Source: Brevibacillus sedimenti (GTDB taxonomy: Bacteria; Bacillota; Bacilli; Brevibacillales; Brevibacillaceae). From it: 64,000 nucleotides of DNA. The notes below the pieces were generated by a model. The model made no database searches. It was not told the DNA's origin and worked only from the letters and a program-made list of their open reading frames with translations. The position numbers and the translations under genes are program-made. The stretch's first letter is position 1. Every line of letters starts with the position of its first letter. The stretch covers positions 707,501 to 771,500 of the forward strand of contig NZ_CP064048.1 in NCBI RefSeq assembly GCF_020923495.1, in the 5' to 3' direction. Below are positions 1-8,643 of the stretch, in pieces.

Positions 1-1948
1 CGCCGCGCATTTTGAAAAATTGATACATCAATACGGCGGCCAGCGCAACCAGTCCAGCGACCATGTAGACCGCTTCCGGGAAGATCAGCAGAACGCCGGC
101 ACCGATCAAGACGAAGCGTATCGCCCAGTTCATTCTGGTGAAGAGATACCCTTCGGTGGCAGCAGCCAGCGCCAGAACGGCCAGAATGGTGGTGACGGCA
201 GCAACGGTGATGTCCAACACGCTGGAGTTGAGAATCATCAGGCCCGGTTTGTAGATGAAAATAAACGGAACGATAAACCCGGCCAGGGCCAGCTTGCAGG
301 AAATCCAGCCAGTCCGCTGCGGATCGGAACCGGCAATGCCCGCTCCGGCAAAAGCGGCCAGCGCAATGGGCGGCGTCAGATTGGCAATCGCCCCAAAGTA
401 GAAAACAAACAGATGGGACGCCAGCGGATCGACGCCAAACGTGGACAGTGCCGGTGCGGCCATCGTCGCGGTGATGATGTAGCAGGGGATGGACGGCAGG
501 CCAAGCCCCAGAATGATCGAGGCAATCATCGTGAAAAACAGCGTCATGAACAGGCTGCCCGAGCCCATCATCAGGATGATGTTGGCCAGTTTCAGGCCCA
601 GTCCGGTGAGGCTGAACACGCCTACGGTAATCCCGACGGCCGCGCAGGCAGCGGCCACGCCCAGCGTATCGCGCACACCGGTTTCCAGCGCTGCCAGAAT
701 GTCGCGGAACCCCATCCGGCTGGACGGACGCAACGCAGCGATGATCACGGTAGCCACGATCGTCACTACCGCTACGAGCGTGGGCGTGTAGCCCATCATC
801 AGCAGCACCACCAGCAGGATCAGGGGCAGCAGCAGATGTCCGCGCTCGCGCAGGACGTCCTTTACCTTTGGCAGTTCGTCCTTGCTCAGTCCTTGCAGGT
901 TGTCGCGGTCCGCGCGCAGGTGCACCTGGACGAGCAGGCCAAAGTAATACATGATCGCCGGAATCAGCGCCGCGATGGCAATCGAGACGTACGGCACTCC
1001 CAGCGTCTCGGCCATGATAAAAGCAGCAGCTCCCATGACCGGCGGGAGGATTTGCCCGCCCACGGCAGCTGTTGCCTCCACTGCCGCAGCAAACTCCGGC
1101 TTGTAGCCGACGCGTTTCATCATCGGAATGGTAAACGAACCGGTCGTCACCACACTGGCTACAGCCGAGCCGTTGATCGATCCGTGAACCGCGCTGGCAA
1201 TCACCCCTACTTTTGCCGGACCGCCCTTGCTGCTGCCGGCCAGAGCCAGCGACAGATCGTTAAACAGCGTGCCCATGCCGGATTTGGAGAGAAACGCACC
1301 AAAGATGATGAACAAAATGATAAACGACGCGGATACCGAGATGGCGTCGCCAAAAATCCCTTCCGTCGTCACGTACATGTAGTTGAAAATATCGCTCAGC
1401 GTATACCCCCGGTGACCAAATTCGCCCGGCAGGTACGGACCAAGATAGGCGTACGCGACAAAAATGGCGGCCATCGCCGTCAGCTCCCAACCGGCCACGC
1501 GGCGGGACGCTTCCAGCACCAACAGACAAGTGATCGTAGCAAAGGTCACGTCAAGCGCAGATGGAATCCCTCCGCGGTTGACGATGTCCAGGTAATAGAT
1601 AAAAATATAGCCGGCCGTGCCCAGCGACACTACGGCAAACACCGCATCCAGCAGCGACAGATGTTTGCGGGACGCCTTTTTTCGGCCTGGATACAACAAA
1701 AAAATAAGGCATAACACAATGGCCACATGCAGCGACCGATGCTTCAAGGTCACAAACGGAATCGCGTACGCGGCGTACAAGTGATACAGGGCAAAAGCGA
1801 TCGCCACGCCGGAGACCAGGAGACGCAGCCACTTTTTCTCAAACACGCGGTAGCGTGCTTCCATGTCGTACTCCTCCAGGACAGCCTGGGCCTTGCTCTC
1901 GTTCAAGCGGATTTCCTCCTGGCTGGGCATGTTTGCCTGCGTGCTCAC
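1..1948 (-). CDS. TRAP transporter permease, 4TM/12TM fusion (TAXI type), 3' end outside window
   Basis: Large polytopic membrane protein; about 649 codons are visible and the frame is still open at base 1. Long runs of hydrophobic helices and conserved stretches such as GSINGSAVASVVTTGSFTIP and GGQILPPVMGAAAFIMAE are typical of the fused small-plus-large permease of TAXI TRAP systems, which import organic acids with a sodium gradient. The start is a GTG directly abutting the TAG stop of the DUF1850 gene. An ATG at 1864 has a strong-looking SD, but the residues before it (KAQAVLEEYDMEARYR) match the usual family N-terminus, so I prefer the GTG. It is the third gene of the binding protein-DUF1850-permease unit. 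The substrate cannot be read from sequence. Confidence 0.92.
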   Translation of the reverse strand, partial: MSTQANMPSQEEIRLNESKAQAVLEEYDMEARYRVFEKKWLRLLVSGVAIAFALYHLYAAYAIPFVTLKHRSLHVAIVLCLIFLLYPGRKKASRKHLSLLDAVFAVVSLGTAGYIFIYYLDIVNRGGIPSALDVTFATITCLLVLEASRRVAGWELTAMAAIFVAYAYLGPYLPGEFGHRGYTLSDIFNYMYVTTEGIFGDAISVSASFIILFIIFGAFLSKSGMGTLFNDLSLALAGSSKGGPAKVGVIASAVHGSINGSAVASVVTTGSFTIPMMKRVGYKPEFAAAVEATAAVGGQILPPVMGAAAFIMAETLGVPYVSIAIAALIPAIMYYFGLLVQVHLRADRDNLQGLSKDELPKVKDVLRERGHLLLPLILLVVLLMMGYTPTLVAVVTIVATVIIAALRPSSRMGFRDILAALETGVRDTLGVAAACAAVGITVGVFSLTGLGLKLANIILMMGSGSLFMTLFFTMIASIILGLGLPSIPCYIITATMAAPALSTFGVDPLASHLFVFYFGAIANLTPPIALAAFAGAGIAGSDPQRTGWISCKLALAGFIVPFIFIYKPGLMILNSSVLDITVAAVTTILAVLALAAATEGYLFTRMNWAIRFVLIGAGVLLIFPEAVYMVAGLVALAAVLMYQFFKMRG

Positions 1949-2452
1949 CTACACGTCACTTCCTTTCTGCTTCAAGCTGTATAAATACCGGTACCACCAC
2001 GGAAACCACCTGACGGACAGTTCCAACGACGTACCCAGCGGCAATACGTCCGCCAAGTTCCACTGTTGGCCTCCTGCAGTCAGCTTGTAATCTTTCCGTG
2101 AGATGACATACAGGACACGATCCCGCTGTTCGTGCAAACCGGATACCGTGATCCATCCGTCGCGGACTGCGACAACCGCGTCGGCAAACGCGGCCGGAAC
2201 GCCCGCTCCAAACGATTGAAACGAGGTTTCGGCCAGCTCCATGCCGCGCAGACCATGGACACGGTACGTTTCCCGCCACGGGGTCAGCTCCACCGAATGA
2301 ACCCATTCGATTTCAAAGCAGTCGTCCATCCCGAGCGGTACCGCCCCGATGATCTCCTGCCGATGAAAGTCCTTCAGCAGCAAAAAGGGGTGGGGCCCTG
2401 TCAGGACGAGCCCCACAACGAGGAGGAACACGCGCATCGCCCATCTCTTCAT
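1949..2452 (-). CDS. DUF1850 family protein of a TAXI TRAP operon
   Basis: Small protein of 167 residues with an N-terminal hydrophobic segment (RVFLLVVGLVLTG), probably a membrane anchor or uncleaved signal, followed by a compact domain with the WVHSVELTPWRETY motif seen in DUF1850 proteins. DUF1850 genes are commonly found between TAXI binding proteins and their fused permeases, as here; their biochemical role is not known. The ATG has a GGGAGGG-type SD about 8 bases upstream. The stop codon is immediately followed by the GTG start of the permease, so the two are probably translationally coupled. Confidence 0.85.
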   Translation of the reverse strand: MKRWAMRVFLLVVGLVLTGPHPFLLLKDFHRQEIIGAVPLGMDDCFEIEWVHSVELTPWRETYRVHGLRGMELAETSFQSFGAGVPAAFADAVVAVRDGWITVSGLHEQRDRVLYVISRKDYKLTAGGQQWNLADVLPLGTSLELSVRWFPWWYRYLYSLKQKGSDV

Positions 2453-2503
2453 GCCGTCATCCCTCCCTGCTCCCTGGCGAATCGGTTCACAACATTATCG
2501 GGA

Positions 2504-3502
2504 TTAGTTGAGTGCGCCAATCTCCTTGAAGTATTTTTCGGCCCCCGGATGGAGCGGCACCACCAGATTGCTGCCCGCTTCCTTCGGTTCGATCTCCTTG
2601 GCCGCACTGTGGGCGCCCTTCAGCGTGTCGAGGTTTTCAAAGAACGTCTTGGTCAGCTTGTACACCTGATCGTCAGACAAGTCGCTGCGCACCAGCATCA
2701 GGTTGCGAATTGCAGCGGTCGGCACCGGCTGGTCGTTCTTGTACAGGCCCGCCGGAATTTCCGCCGACACGAAGAACGGGAACTGCTGCGCCATTTTCTC
2801 CACGTCTTCCTTGTTGATCGGCACGATCTCCACGTCCTTGGTGGTCATCAGGTCGATCACCGTGGAGTTCGGCAGCCCGGATGTAACGAAGGCGGCATCA
2901 ATCGTGTTGTTCTTCAACTGCTCGACCGCCTCGGCGTACGAGAGGTAGTCCGCCTTGATGTCGTTGTAAGTGAGGCCGTGCCCGGCCAGCACCATCCGCG
3001 CGTTTACCTCCACCCCGGAGTTGGGAGCACCCACGCCGACGCGCTTGCCTTTCAGGTCAGCCACGGATTTGATGTTGCGGTCTTTCAGCGTGACGATCTG
3101 CACGTAGTTGAGATACAGGCCGGCCATGGCCTTCAGGTCCTTGATGGCGCCGGCATCCTTGAAGTTTTCCTGGCCATTGTAGGCAAACGATGCTACGTCT
3201 GACATGACAAACGCCATGTCCGCTTTTTTGGTCTTCAACAGGTTGATGTTTTCCACGGATGCGCCGGTGGATTGGACAGAGGCGTTGTAGCCCAGCTTGT
3301 CCTTGTAAATCTTGGCCATCGCACCGCCGAGCGTATAGTACGGACCGGAGCTTCCGCCGGTGGCGATGGTCAAAAACTTCTGCTCGGAACCGCCGCCGGA
3401 TGCATTGTCTCCTCCCGGCGCAGGCGAAGATGGGCTGCTGCAGGCCGCCACGGAGAGCACCAGCAGCGCGGAAGACAAAATGGTCAGCATTTTTTTCAAC
3501 AC
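2504..3502 (-). CDS. TAXI family TRAP transporter solute-binding lipoprotein
   Basis: 332 residues. The N-terminus is a lipoprotein signal (LLVLSVAAC lipobox, then a Ser/Pro/Gly linker), so it should be tethered outside the membrane. The mature part has the TAXI signature region FLTIATGGSSGPYYTLGGAM, which gives the family its name, followed by a periplasmic-binding-protein fold. It delivers the substrate to the permease encoded downstream. The frame opens with GTG-TTG; GTG at 3502 sits behind a GGGGGA SD. A perfect sigma-54 promoter lies about 50 bases upstream (3550-3564), implying control by the neighbouring NtrC-type regulator. Confidence 0.93.
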   Translation of the reverse strand: MLKKMLTILSSALLVLSVAACSSPSSPAPGGDNASGGGSEQKFLTIATGGSSGPYYTLGGAMAKIYKDKLGYNASVQSTGASVENINLLKTKKADMAFVMSDVASFAYNGQENFKDAGAIKDLKAMAGLYLNYVQIVTLKDRNIKSVADLKGKRVGVGAPNSGVEVNARMVLAGHGLTYNDIKADYLSYAEAVEQLKNNTIDAAFVTSGLPNSTVIDLMTTKDVEIVPINKEDVEKMAQQFPFFVSAEIPAGLYKNDQPVPTAAIRNLMLVRSDLSDDQVYKLTKTFFENLDTLKGAHSAAKEIEPKEAGSNLVVPLHPGAEKYFKEIGALN

Positions 3503-3549
3503 GAATATTCCCCCTTACGCGTTTTGCAACCGTTTACAATTTTTTAAAA

Positions 3550-3564
3550 GCAAATGGCGTGCCA
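3550..3564 (-). promoter_or_regulatory. Sigma-54 (-24/-12) promoter for the TAXI TRAP operon
   Basis: Read on the minus strand the sequence is TGGCACG-CCAT-TTGC, an exact match to the sigma-54 consensus TGGCACG-N4-TTGC with the required GG and GC dinucleotides. Predicted transcription starts near 3538, 36 bases before the binding-protein start. The next gene upstream encodes a sigma-54 activator. Confidence 0.9.
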
Positions 3565-3586
3565 ACCGACACTCATGCCGAAACAC

Positions 3587-3600
3587 GGCGAAATTTTGCC
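3587..3600. promoter_or_regulatory. Candidate upstream activator site for the sigma-54 promoter
   Basis: GGCGAAATTTTGCC is a near-perfect palindrome 23 bases upstream of the -24 element. Related AT-cored GGC...GCC sequences occur at 3628-3640, 3650-3662 and 3668-3681, although the middle two also form a terminator stem. It could bind the NtrC-type regulator as a dimer. Inference only. Confidence 0.4.
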
Positions 3601-3620
3601 GTTTTCCTGCCGCCGCCTAT

Positions 3621-3662
3621 AAAAAACGGCAAAAAAATCCCGTCCATGCGGAATTTTTTGCC
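3621..3662 (-). terminator. Rho-independent terminator of the response regulator gene
   Basis: On the minus strand a CGGCAAAAAAT.. stem pairs with ..ATTTTTTTGCCG across a short loop and is followed by T6. It lies 31 bases after the regulator stop codon and before the sigma-54 promoter, insulating the TRAP genes from read-through. Confidence 0.7.
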
Positions 3663-3693
3663 GGTTCGCCAATTTTTCCGGGTTTCTGATAAA

Positions 3694-5070
3694 TTACGAG
3701 GTTGCCTCCGATTCCAGGTACTGTTTCAGTTTTTGCCGCAGCCCCCGCTCGCTGATGCCCAACTGATCCGCCGTCTTTTTCCGGTGGCCGCCGTTTTGCT
3801 CCAGGGTGTATAAAATGATCCGCCGCTCCGCCTCCTCCAGAGACATGCCGGCCGGGATCAGGACGCCCTCTTGTCCGGCAGGGACCGTCCGGCTGCCTGA
3901 TGGCCGCTCACTGACGGAAAACGGCAGGTCTTCTGTCGTGATGATCTCCCCCTGCGAAAGGGCGACCGCGTACTCGACGATGTTGGCCAGTTCCCGCACA
4001 TTGCCCGGATACGAATAGGCGTACAACCGTTTGAGCGCCTCCGGGCTGCACACTTTTTTCCCCTTGCCCAAATGGACGGCGTACAGGTCGAGAAAGTGCT
4101 CGATCAAAAGCGGGATGTCCTCGCGCCGCTCCCGCAGCGCCGGAGTGCGGATGGGAATGACGTTGAGACGGTAAAACAGGTCTTCGCGAAACGCTCCCCG
4201 GGCCACTTCCTCCTCCAGATTGCGGTTGGTGGCGGCGATAATGCGAATGTCCACCTCTTTTGCCTCGAAACCGCCGAGCGGCGTCACCGTTCGCTCCTGA
4301 ATGACGCGCAGCAGCTTGGCCTGCAGGGCAAGCGGCATTTCCCCGATCTCGTCGAGAAACACCGTGCCGCCGTGTGAGCGCTCAAACAATCCGGCTTTGC
4401 GCTGAAACGCTCCGGTAAAGGCTCCCTTCTCGTAGCCGAACAGCTCGCTTTCCAGGAGCTGCTCCGGAATGGCGGCGCAGTTGACCACCGAAAACGGCGC
4501 GTGGCTGCGTATGCCCTGGAAGTGGATGGCCCGGGCCACCAGTTCCTTGCCCGTTCCGCTTTCACCGGTGATCAGGATGCTGGAGGTGATGTCCTTCACT
4601 TTTTCGATCAACTGGTAGAGCTTCAGCATCGGCTGGCTTTTGCCGATGATCCCGGCATACGACTGCTGCTGTTTGACCGCTTCGCTCAGCACCTTTACCT
4701 GTCGGTGCAGATGTTGATATTCCAGCGCCTTGTTCAACAGCAGCCTGACCTCGTCCAGGTGCAGCGGCTTGGTCAGGTAGTGGTAGGCACCAGCCTTCAT
4801 GGCGGCGACGGAAGATTCGATCGTGCCGTACGCCGTCATTATGATCACGGTTACATCCGGTTTGACGCTTTTCAGCTTGGCGAGCAAATCCAAACCGGAC
4901 GTGTGCCCCAGGTTCAAATCCAGCAGGACGCAGTCGATCGCTTCCTGCCGGACGACGGCCAGCGCGCTCGGCTCGTCTCCGGCTGTCCAGACCGTGTAGT
5001 CGTCTTCCAGCGCAAACGACAGCGAGGCGCAGATGGCCGGTTCATCATCCACGATGAGCAAGTTGGGCAT
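3694..5070 (-). CDS. Sigma-54-dependent NtrC-family response regulator
   Basis: 458 residues in three domains. An N-terminal receiver (1-120) has acidic pocket DDE at 8-10, phospho-acceptor Asp51 in LLDLNLG and Lys in TKP near 101. The central AAA+ domain has Walker A GESGTGKE (169-176) and the sigma-54 contact loop GAFTGA (216-221). The C-terminal Fis-type helix-turn-helix contains [17 protein letters not shown]. The ATG at 5070, not the longer upstream frame, is preferred because it has GGAGGAG 4 bases upstream and yields a normal receiver start ([11 protein letters not shown]). It overlaps the kinase gene by 26 bases. Likely target: the TAXI TRAP promoter immediately downstream. Confidence 0.95.
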   Translation of the reverse strand: MPNLLIVDDEPAICASLSFALEDDYTVWTAGDEPSALAVVRQEAIDCVLLDLNLGHTSGLDLLAKLKSVKPDVTVIIMTAYGTIESSVAAMKAGAYHYLTKPLHLDEVRLLLNKALEYQHLHRQVKVLSEAVKQQQSYAGIIGKSQPMLKLYQLIEKVKDITSSILITGESGTGKELVARAIHFQGIRSHAPFSVVNCAAIPEQLLESELFGYEKGAFTGAFQRKAGLFERSHGGTVFLDEIGEMPLALQAKLLRVIQERTVTPLGGFEAKEVDIRIIAATNRNLEEEVARGAFREDLFYRLNVIPIRTPALRERREDIPLLIEHFLDLYAVHLGKGKKVCSPEALKRLYAYSYPGNVRELANIVEYAVALSQGEIITTEDLPFSVSERPSGSRTVPAGQEGVLIPAGMSLEEAERRIILYTLEQNGGHRKKTADQLGISERGLRQKLKQYLESEATS

Positions 5071-6985
5071 GGCTCTCCTCCTTTTCCTGTCGTTCAAACC
5101 ACAGCGTAAACGTGGTTCCCTTTCCCTTCGCACTGCTTGCCTCGATCCGGCCGCCGTGCTCCTGCATAAGCCTGTCGCTCAGGTAGAGCCCCAGGCCGAT
5201 TCCCTGGGCTTTGGTCGTATAAAACGGCTGGAACAGGCGGGACAGCTCCTCCGTGTCCATTCCTTCCCCGGTGTCGCCCACTGCCAGTTCCACGCCGCCC
5301 GCCCTGCTGTCAGCGCGGATGGTCAAGTGCTTGCGGGGACTGGATGCCATCGCTTCCAGCGCATTCATCACCAGGTTGATCAGCACCTGCTTCACGCGAG
5401 CCCGGTCGGCCCGGATCACCAGTTCGCCAGGCACGTCCACGACCACCTCCACCTGCTCGCGCTCCAACCGTCTGGCAAACAGGCCCAGTACGGAGCCGAC
5501 CAACTCCCGCAGATCGACGTTTTGCATTTGCAGCGGTTTGGCAAGGGAGTAGTCCAGCAGGTCCTCCAAAATGCGGTTCATCCGCTCCATTTCTTCCGGC
5601 ACGTACCGCAGCAGTTCCGCCCGGAAGCGCTCGTCGTCCAGCTTTTTGGGAAGCAGCTCGACAAATGTCTTGATCGCGGTCAGCGGATTGCGCAGTTCGT
5701 GGGCGATGCCTGCCACCAACTGGCCGAGCGCCCGCATCTTTTCCTGCGCGACCAGTTGGGCCTGCAGCCGCTTCTGCTCCGTTCGGTCCTGCAAGCTGAC
5801 GATCCAGCCCACGTGCTCATGGGAGGCGTTGACAAACGGCGCCATGTAGTAGTGAAAGACGCGGATGGAGCCGGGCTCCCACTGAAACTCCCCTTCGTAC
5901 TGACGAGGGGATAACTGCTCCAGCGGCGCCTCCAACGGCAATTGCGGTAAGAGGGAGGAGATGTGGCGGCCCAACACGCTGTCGGACAGGGACAGCATCC
6001 CGCGGGCCACCTGATTGACCAGCGTCACGTGGCCGCTCACGTCCAGCGCGAGGATGGCGCTCTCCGTGTTGTCCAGCACCTTGCGTTGAAACGCCAGCAA
6101 GTCGGCCAGTGCAGCCGTCTGCCGCCGCACTTCCTGCTGCAGCCGTTTGTTCCAGGTAAAAATGGTCACCAGCGTCACAACCACGATCGCCATCGCGATC
6201 ACCAGGGCGATGACCAGTTTTCGCCACCAGTCGGTGACATGCAACGAATACGGTTCGAAGTACTGGCTGTACAACCGCGTATAGGTGCCGTCCCGATACA
6301 GCTGGTTCAGTCCTTTGTTCAGCTTGTCCAGCAGCGCGTAGTTGCCCTCCCGCACGGCGAAGGCGTAGTCGGTCGGGTTGATCAGACCGGAACGCATCTC
6401 AAAGTCGTCGCTTCTGCCCGCCTTGTCGAGAAAGTAGGCGGCGGTCCAGCGGTTTCCGATAAACGCGTCGGCTCTCCCCCGCATCAGATTGTCCAGGGCG
6501 TCCCGCTGGTTGAAGGAGACGAGCAGCTTCACTCTGCGGATGTCCTGCACCAGATCCATGCCGGTATTCCCCCGCTGCACCGCCACCACCTTGTCCTTCA
6601 AGTGGTTCAGGGTGTAGATCTCGTTGTCGTCCTTTGGAACCAGCAGCACCTCCGACATGGTGAAAAACGATTCGCTGAAGTCGACGACCTGATCGTACCG
6701 GCTGGTGTATTTCATCCCCAGCAGGACATCCGCTTTGCCGTGCAGCAGGTAGGAGACAGCATCCTCCCACTCCAGCGGCACGAACTCCAGCTCAAAGCCG
6801 TTTTGCTCGGCGATGGCCTGGATCAACTCGATGTTAAATCCGGAGACGTCGCCGTGTTCGTCCGTGTAGGAAAACGGAGGCAGCTCCTTGTCAAAGACGA
6901 CCCTCAGCACGTCTCCGGCTGACGCATTCGCGGGGTACAGCCAGAGCACAGCCAGCAGGGCGATGGCCCACCATCGTCGGTTCAC
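5045..6985 (-). CDS. Sensor histidine kinase with extracytoplasmic solute-binding (PBPb) domain
   Basis: 646 residues. After a signal peptide or first membrane helix (about 1-23) comes a periplasmic-binding-protein type 3 domain (about 27-250; FDKELPPFSYTDEHGDVSGF), a transmembrane helix near 256-277, a PAS-like segment, then a HisKA domain with phospho-acceptor His429 in AGIAHELRNPLTA and a HATPase domain with N box NLVMNALEAM, G1 DTGEGMD and G2 GIGLGLYL. The GTG start at 6985 has a GGAGG SD and places the signal peptide at the N-terminus. It phosphorylates the overlapping NtrC-type regulator. The binding-protein-like sensor suggests it detects a small solute outside the cell, plausibly the TRAP substrate; this is inference. 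Confidence 0.93.
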   Translation of the reverse strand: MNRRWWAIALLAVLWLYPANASAGDVLRVVFDKELPPFSYTDEHGDVSGFNIELIQAIAEQNGFELEFVPLEWEDAVSYLLHGKADVLLGMKYTSRYDQVVDFSESFFTMSEVLLVPKDDNEIYTLNHLKDKVVAVQRGNTGMDLVQDIRRVKLLVSFNQRDALDNLMRGRADAFIGNRWTAAYFLDKAGRSDDFEMRSGLINPTDYAFAVREGNYALLDKLNKGLNQLYRDGTYTRLYSQYFEPYSLHVTDWWRKLVIALVIAMAIVVVTLVTIFTWNKRLQQEVRRQTAALADLLAFQRKVLDNTESAILALDVSGHVTLVNQVARGMLSLSDSVLGRHISSLLPQLPLEAPLEQLSPRQYEGEFQWEPGSIRVFHYYMAPFVNASHEHVGWIVSLQDRTEQKRLQAQLVAQEKMRALGQLVAGIAHELRNPLTAIKTFVELLPKKLDDERFRAELLRYVPEEMERMNRILEDLLDYSLAKPLQMQNVDLRELVGSVLGLFARRLEREQVEVVVDVPGELVIRADRARVKQVLINLVMNALEAMASSPRKHLTIRADSRAGGVELAVGDTGEGMDTEELSRLFQPFYTTKAQGIGLGLYLSDRLMQEHGGRIEASSAKGKGTTFTLWFERQEKEESHAQLAHRG

Positions 6986-7125
6986 AGTGCTGTCCTCCTT
7001 CCGTCGCGTCGTCGTTTCCACGGCCGCCAATCGAAAAAGGCCCCTGCCTGGCAGAAGCCCCCATCGCAGCGGCGTGTTCTCCTGTAGGTGTCCTTCGTGC
7101 TGGTGCTTGATCGGTCCGTTGTTTG

Positions 7126-7518
7126 TCATCTCATCCACCAAGTCCGACGCCTGTCCGATCTATCGATCCTGTCGTTCGTTTCCGTGGATCTGGCCGGCCG
7201 TTTGCGTTTGCCGAAAAAAATGCCGATATGCACGCCGTCCAGGGTGTAGACAGAAAATACGTACCCGCGCAAATTATCAGACGGAAGTGTGCTGCGCACG
7301 GCCTCTGCGTACATCGCCCGCAGCGATTCCAGCAGCAGGTTGCTGTACTCGACCGCCTCCGATCCGACCGCCCACTTGGCCACTTCCTCGTCGTATCGCC
7401 ATTCAAACTGCCGCACCAGGTCCGCTTCCGTGACCGGCCGCAGTTCCACTCGCTCTCCTTTGATCAATTGGCCCCCGCCTTTTGAAAAGATGTTTTGCGA
7501 AAGCGTTTGCAAATCCAT
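7126..7518 (-). pseudogene. GNAT acetyltransferase, truncated remnant
   Basis: The first ~95 residues (LIKGERVELRPVTEADL, WRYDEEVAKWAVGSEAVEY, VYTLDGVHIGIFFG) look like the N-terminal half of a RimJ/RimL-like GNAT protein. The acetyl-CoA binding half is missing: after GIFFGK the frame continues into a basic, unrelated tail and stops at 130 residues, whereas family members are about 170-190. No strong SD precedes the ATG. I read it as a deletion remnant rather than a working enzyme. Confidence 0.6.
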
Positions 7519-7585
7519 TTGCGATATTTCCGATATGCTGCATGATCACCACACCTTTCCATTCGGAGGATGTTTTCATTCTAGC

Positions 7586-7614
7586 AAAAAACCACTCCCC
7601 GGCAAAGTGAGTGG
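7586..7614 (-). terminator. Hairpin with T6 tail, first of two matching hairpins
   Basis: CCACTCaC-TTTGCCG-GGGAGTGG followed by TTTTTT on the minus strand. An almost identical 23-base hairpin occurs at 7945-7967, at the other end of the non-coding stretch. Confidence 0.5.
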
Positions 7615-7703
7615 TCGGCGTGTAGACAAAGTCCGCGGCGCATGGGAGATCGGGCCCGCTCGCTCGCTTGACGCCCAGCACAGAAGCGGATGAAGTCCGC
7701 TCC

Positions 7704-7791
7704 AAAACGAGACGCGGGCAGGGGACAAACATCTGGGTATTTCAAGGAAGTGAGACTTGTGTCCCCTGTTGAGTCCCGCGTCTTCGTTTTT
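7704..7791. repeat. Long imperfect palindrome, candidate structured RNA or REP/MITE-like element
   Basis: Outer arms AAAACGAGACGCGGG (7704-7718) and CCCGCGTCttCGTTTT (7775-7790), inner arms AGGGGACA (7720-7727) and TGTCCCCT (7760-7767), with a ~32-base apical region. The GGGGACA core resembles palindromes found in dispersed Bacillales repeats. Identity not established. Confidence 0.5.
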
Positions 7792-7944
7792 CCGCTGAGC
7801 AGGTCGTCAAAGGAGCTCGCTTGGCCCATCCCGCCATGCGATGCAGATTGTCTTTTCGCTTCGGTTGATGAATGGGCAGGCCTTTCGGCCTGGGAATCAT
7901 TTTTTGTGGACGCTTACTCAATGAACCGTTTGTCTTCAGTCTGA

Positions 7945-7967
7945 CCACTCCCCGGCAAAGGGAGTGG
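7945..7967 (-). terminator. Hairpin just after hisIE, second of two matching hairpins
   Basis: CCACTCCC-TTTGCCG-GGGAGTGG on the minus strand, a perfect 8-base stem 11 bases after the hisIE stop codon. There is no T tract, so termination here may be weak. Confidence 0.45.
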
Positions 7968-7977
7968 TGATGTGGCG

Positions 7978-8643
7978 TCAACGTCTTCTTCGCAGTTCGG
8001 CCAGCACGTCGTCCAGCGGCAGCTTTTGCTCCCGCAAGAGAACCAGCAGATGGTAGATCAGGTCGGCCGCCTCGTAGCGCAGTTCGTCGTGGCTGCGGTT
8101 CTTGGCGGCGATGATCACTTCCGCCGCTTCCTCGCCCACTTTTTTCAAAATCTTGTCGACGCCCTTTTCAAACAGATAGGTGGTGTACGCCCCTTCCGGC
8201 CGTTCCGCCTCGCGGGAGGCAATCAGCTGCTCCAGTTCGTTCAGGATGGCAAACCGGTCAGGGACAGTCGTCTGATCTGCCCCCTCCGCCGCTTCCCCTC
8301 CGGACGCAATCGTTTGGCCAAAGCAGGTGTACGAACCGGTGTGGCAGGCGGGGCCGTTGGGTATGACCTGCACGACCAGGGCGTCTCCGTCACAGTCGTA
8401 CCGCATGGACATAATCCGCTGGGTGTGGCCGGACGTAGCTCCTTTGTGCCACAGCTCTTGCCGCGAACGGCTCCAGAACCACGTCTCTCCTGTCTGAAGC
8501 GACTTTGCCAGCGACTCTTTGTTCATGTAGGCGAGCGTCAGCACCTCTTTGCTCACGGCGTCCTGCACGATGGCGGGAATCAGCCCGTTTTCATCAAAGC
8601 GCAGCTGCCCAAGCAGTTGCTCAAAGGAAACGGTTTGGGTCAT
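7978..8643 (-). CDS. hisIE: Bifunctional phosphoribosyl-AMP cyclohydrolase / phosphoribosyl-ATP pyrophosphatase
   Basis: 221 residues, last gene of the his operon. The N-terminal cyclohydrolase domain shows the metal-ligand region [21 protein letters not shown] and SCF-like YTCFG; the C-terminal pyrophosphohydrolase domain shows the helical [19 protein letters not shown] with acidic Mg-binding residues. It carries out the second and third steps of histidine synthesis. The ATG overlaps the hisF stop by 4 bases (ATGA), indicating translational coupling. Confidence 0.96.
   Translation of the reverse strand: MTQTVSFEQLLGQLRFDENGLIPAIVQDAVSKEVLTLAYMNKESLAKSLQTGETWFWSRSRQELWHKGATSGHTQRIMSMRYDCDGDALVVQVIPNGPACHTGSYTCFGQTIASGGEAAEGADQTTVPDRFAILNELEQLIASREAERPEGAYTTYLFEKGVDKILKKVGEEAAEVIIAAKNRSHDELRYEAADLIYHLLVLLREQKLPLDDVLAELRRRR

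Larger units (their letters stand above)
7519..7977. other. Non-coding stretch between hisIE and the GNAT remnant
   Basis: No convincing gene on either strand. It holds two near-identical 23-base hairpins (7592-7614 and 7945-7967) and a long imperfect palindrome (7704-7791). A small AGGCC-tttc-GGCCT hairpin is near 7875. A remnant of a small mobile element or a structured RNA would both fit. Confidence 0.6.

Noticed and set aside
20-1714. 564-residue plus-strand frame opposite the TRAP permease
   Set aside because: It is rich in Gln, Arg, His and Gly with no domain; the antisense of a GC-rich membrane protein gives such frames.
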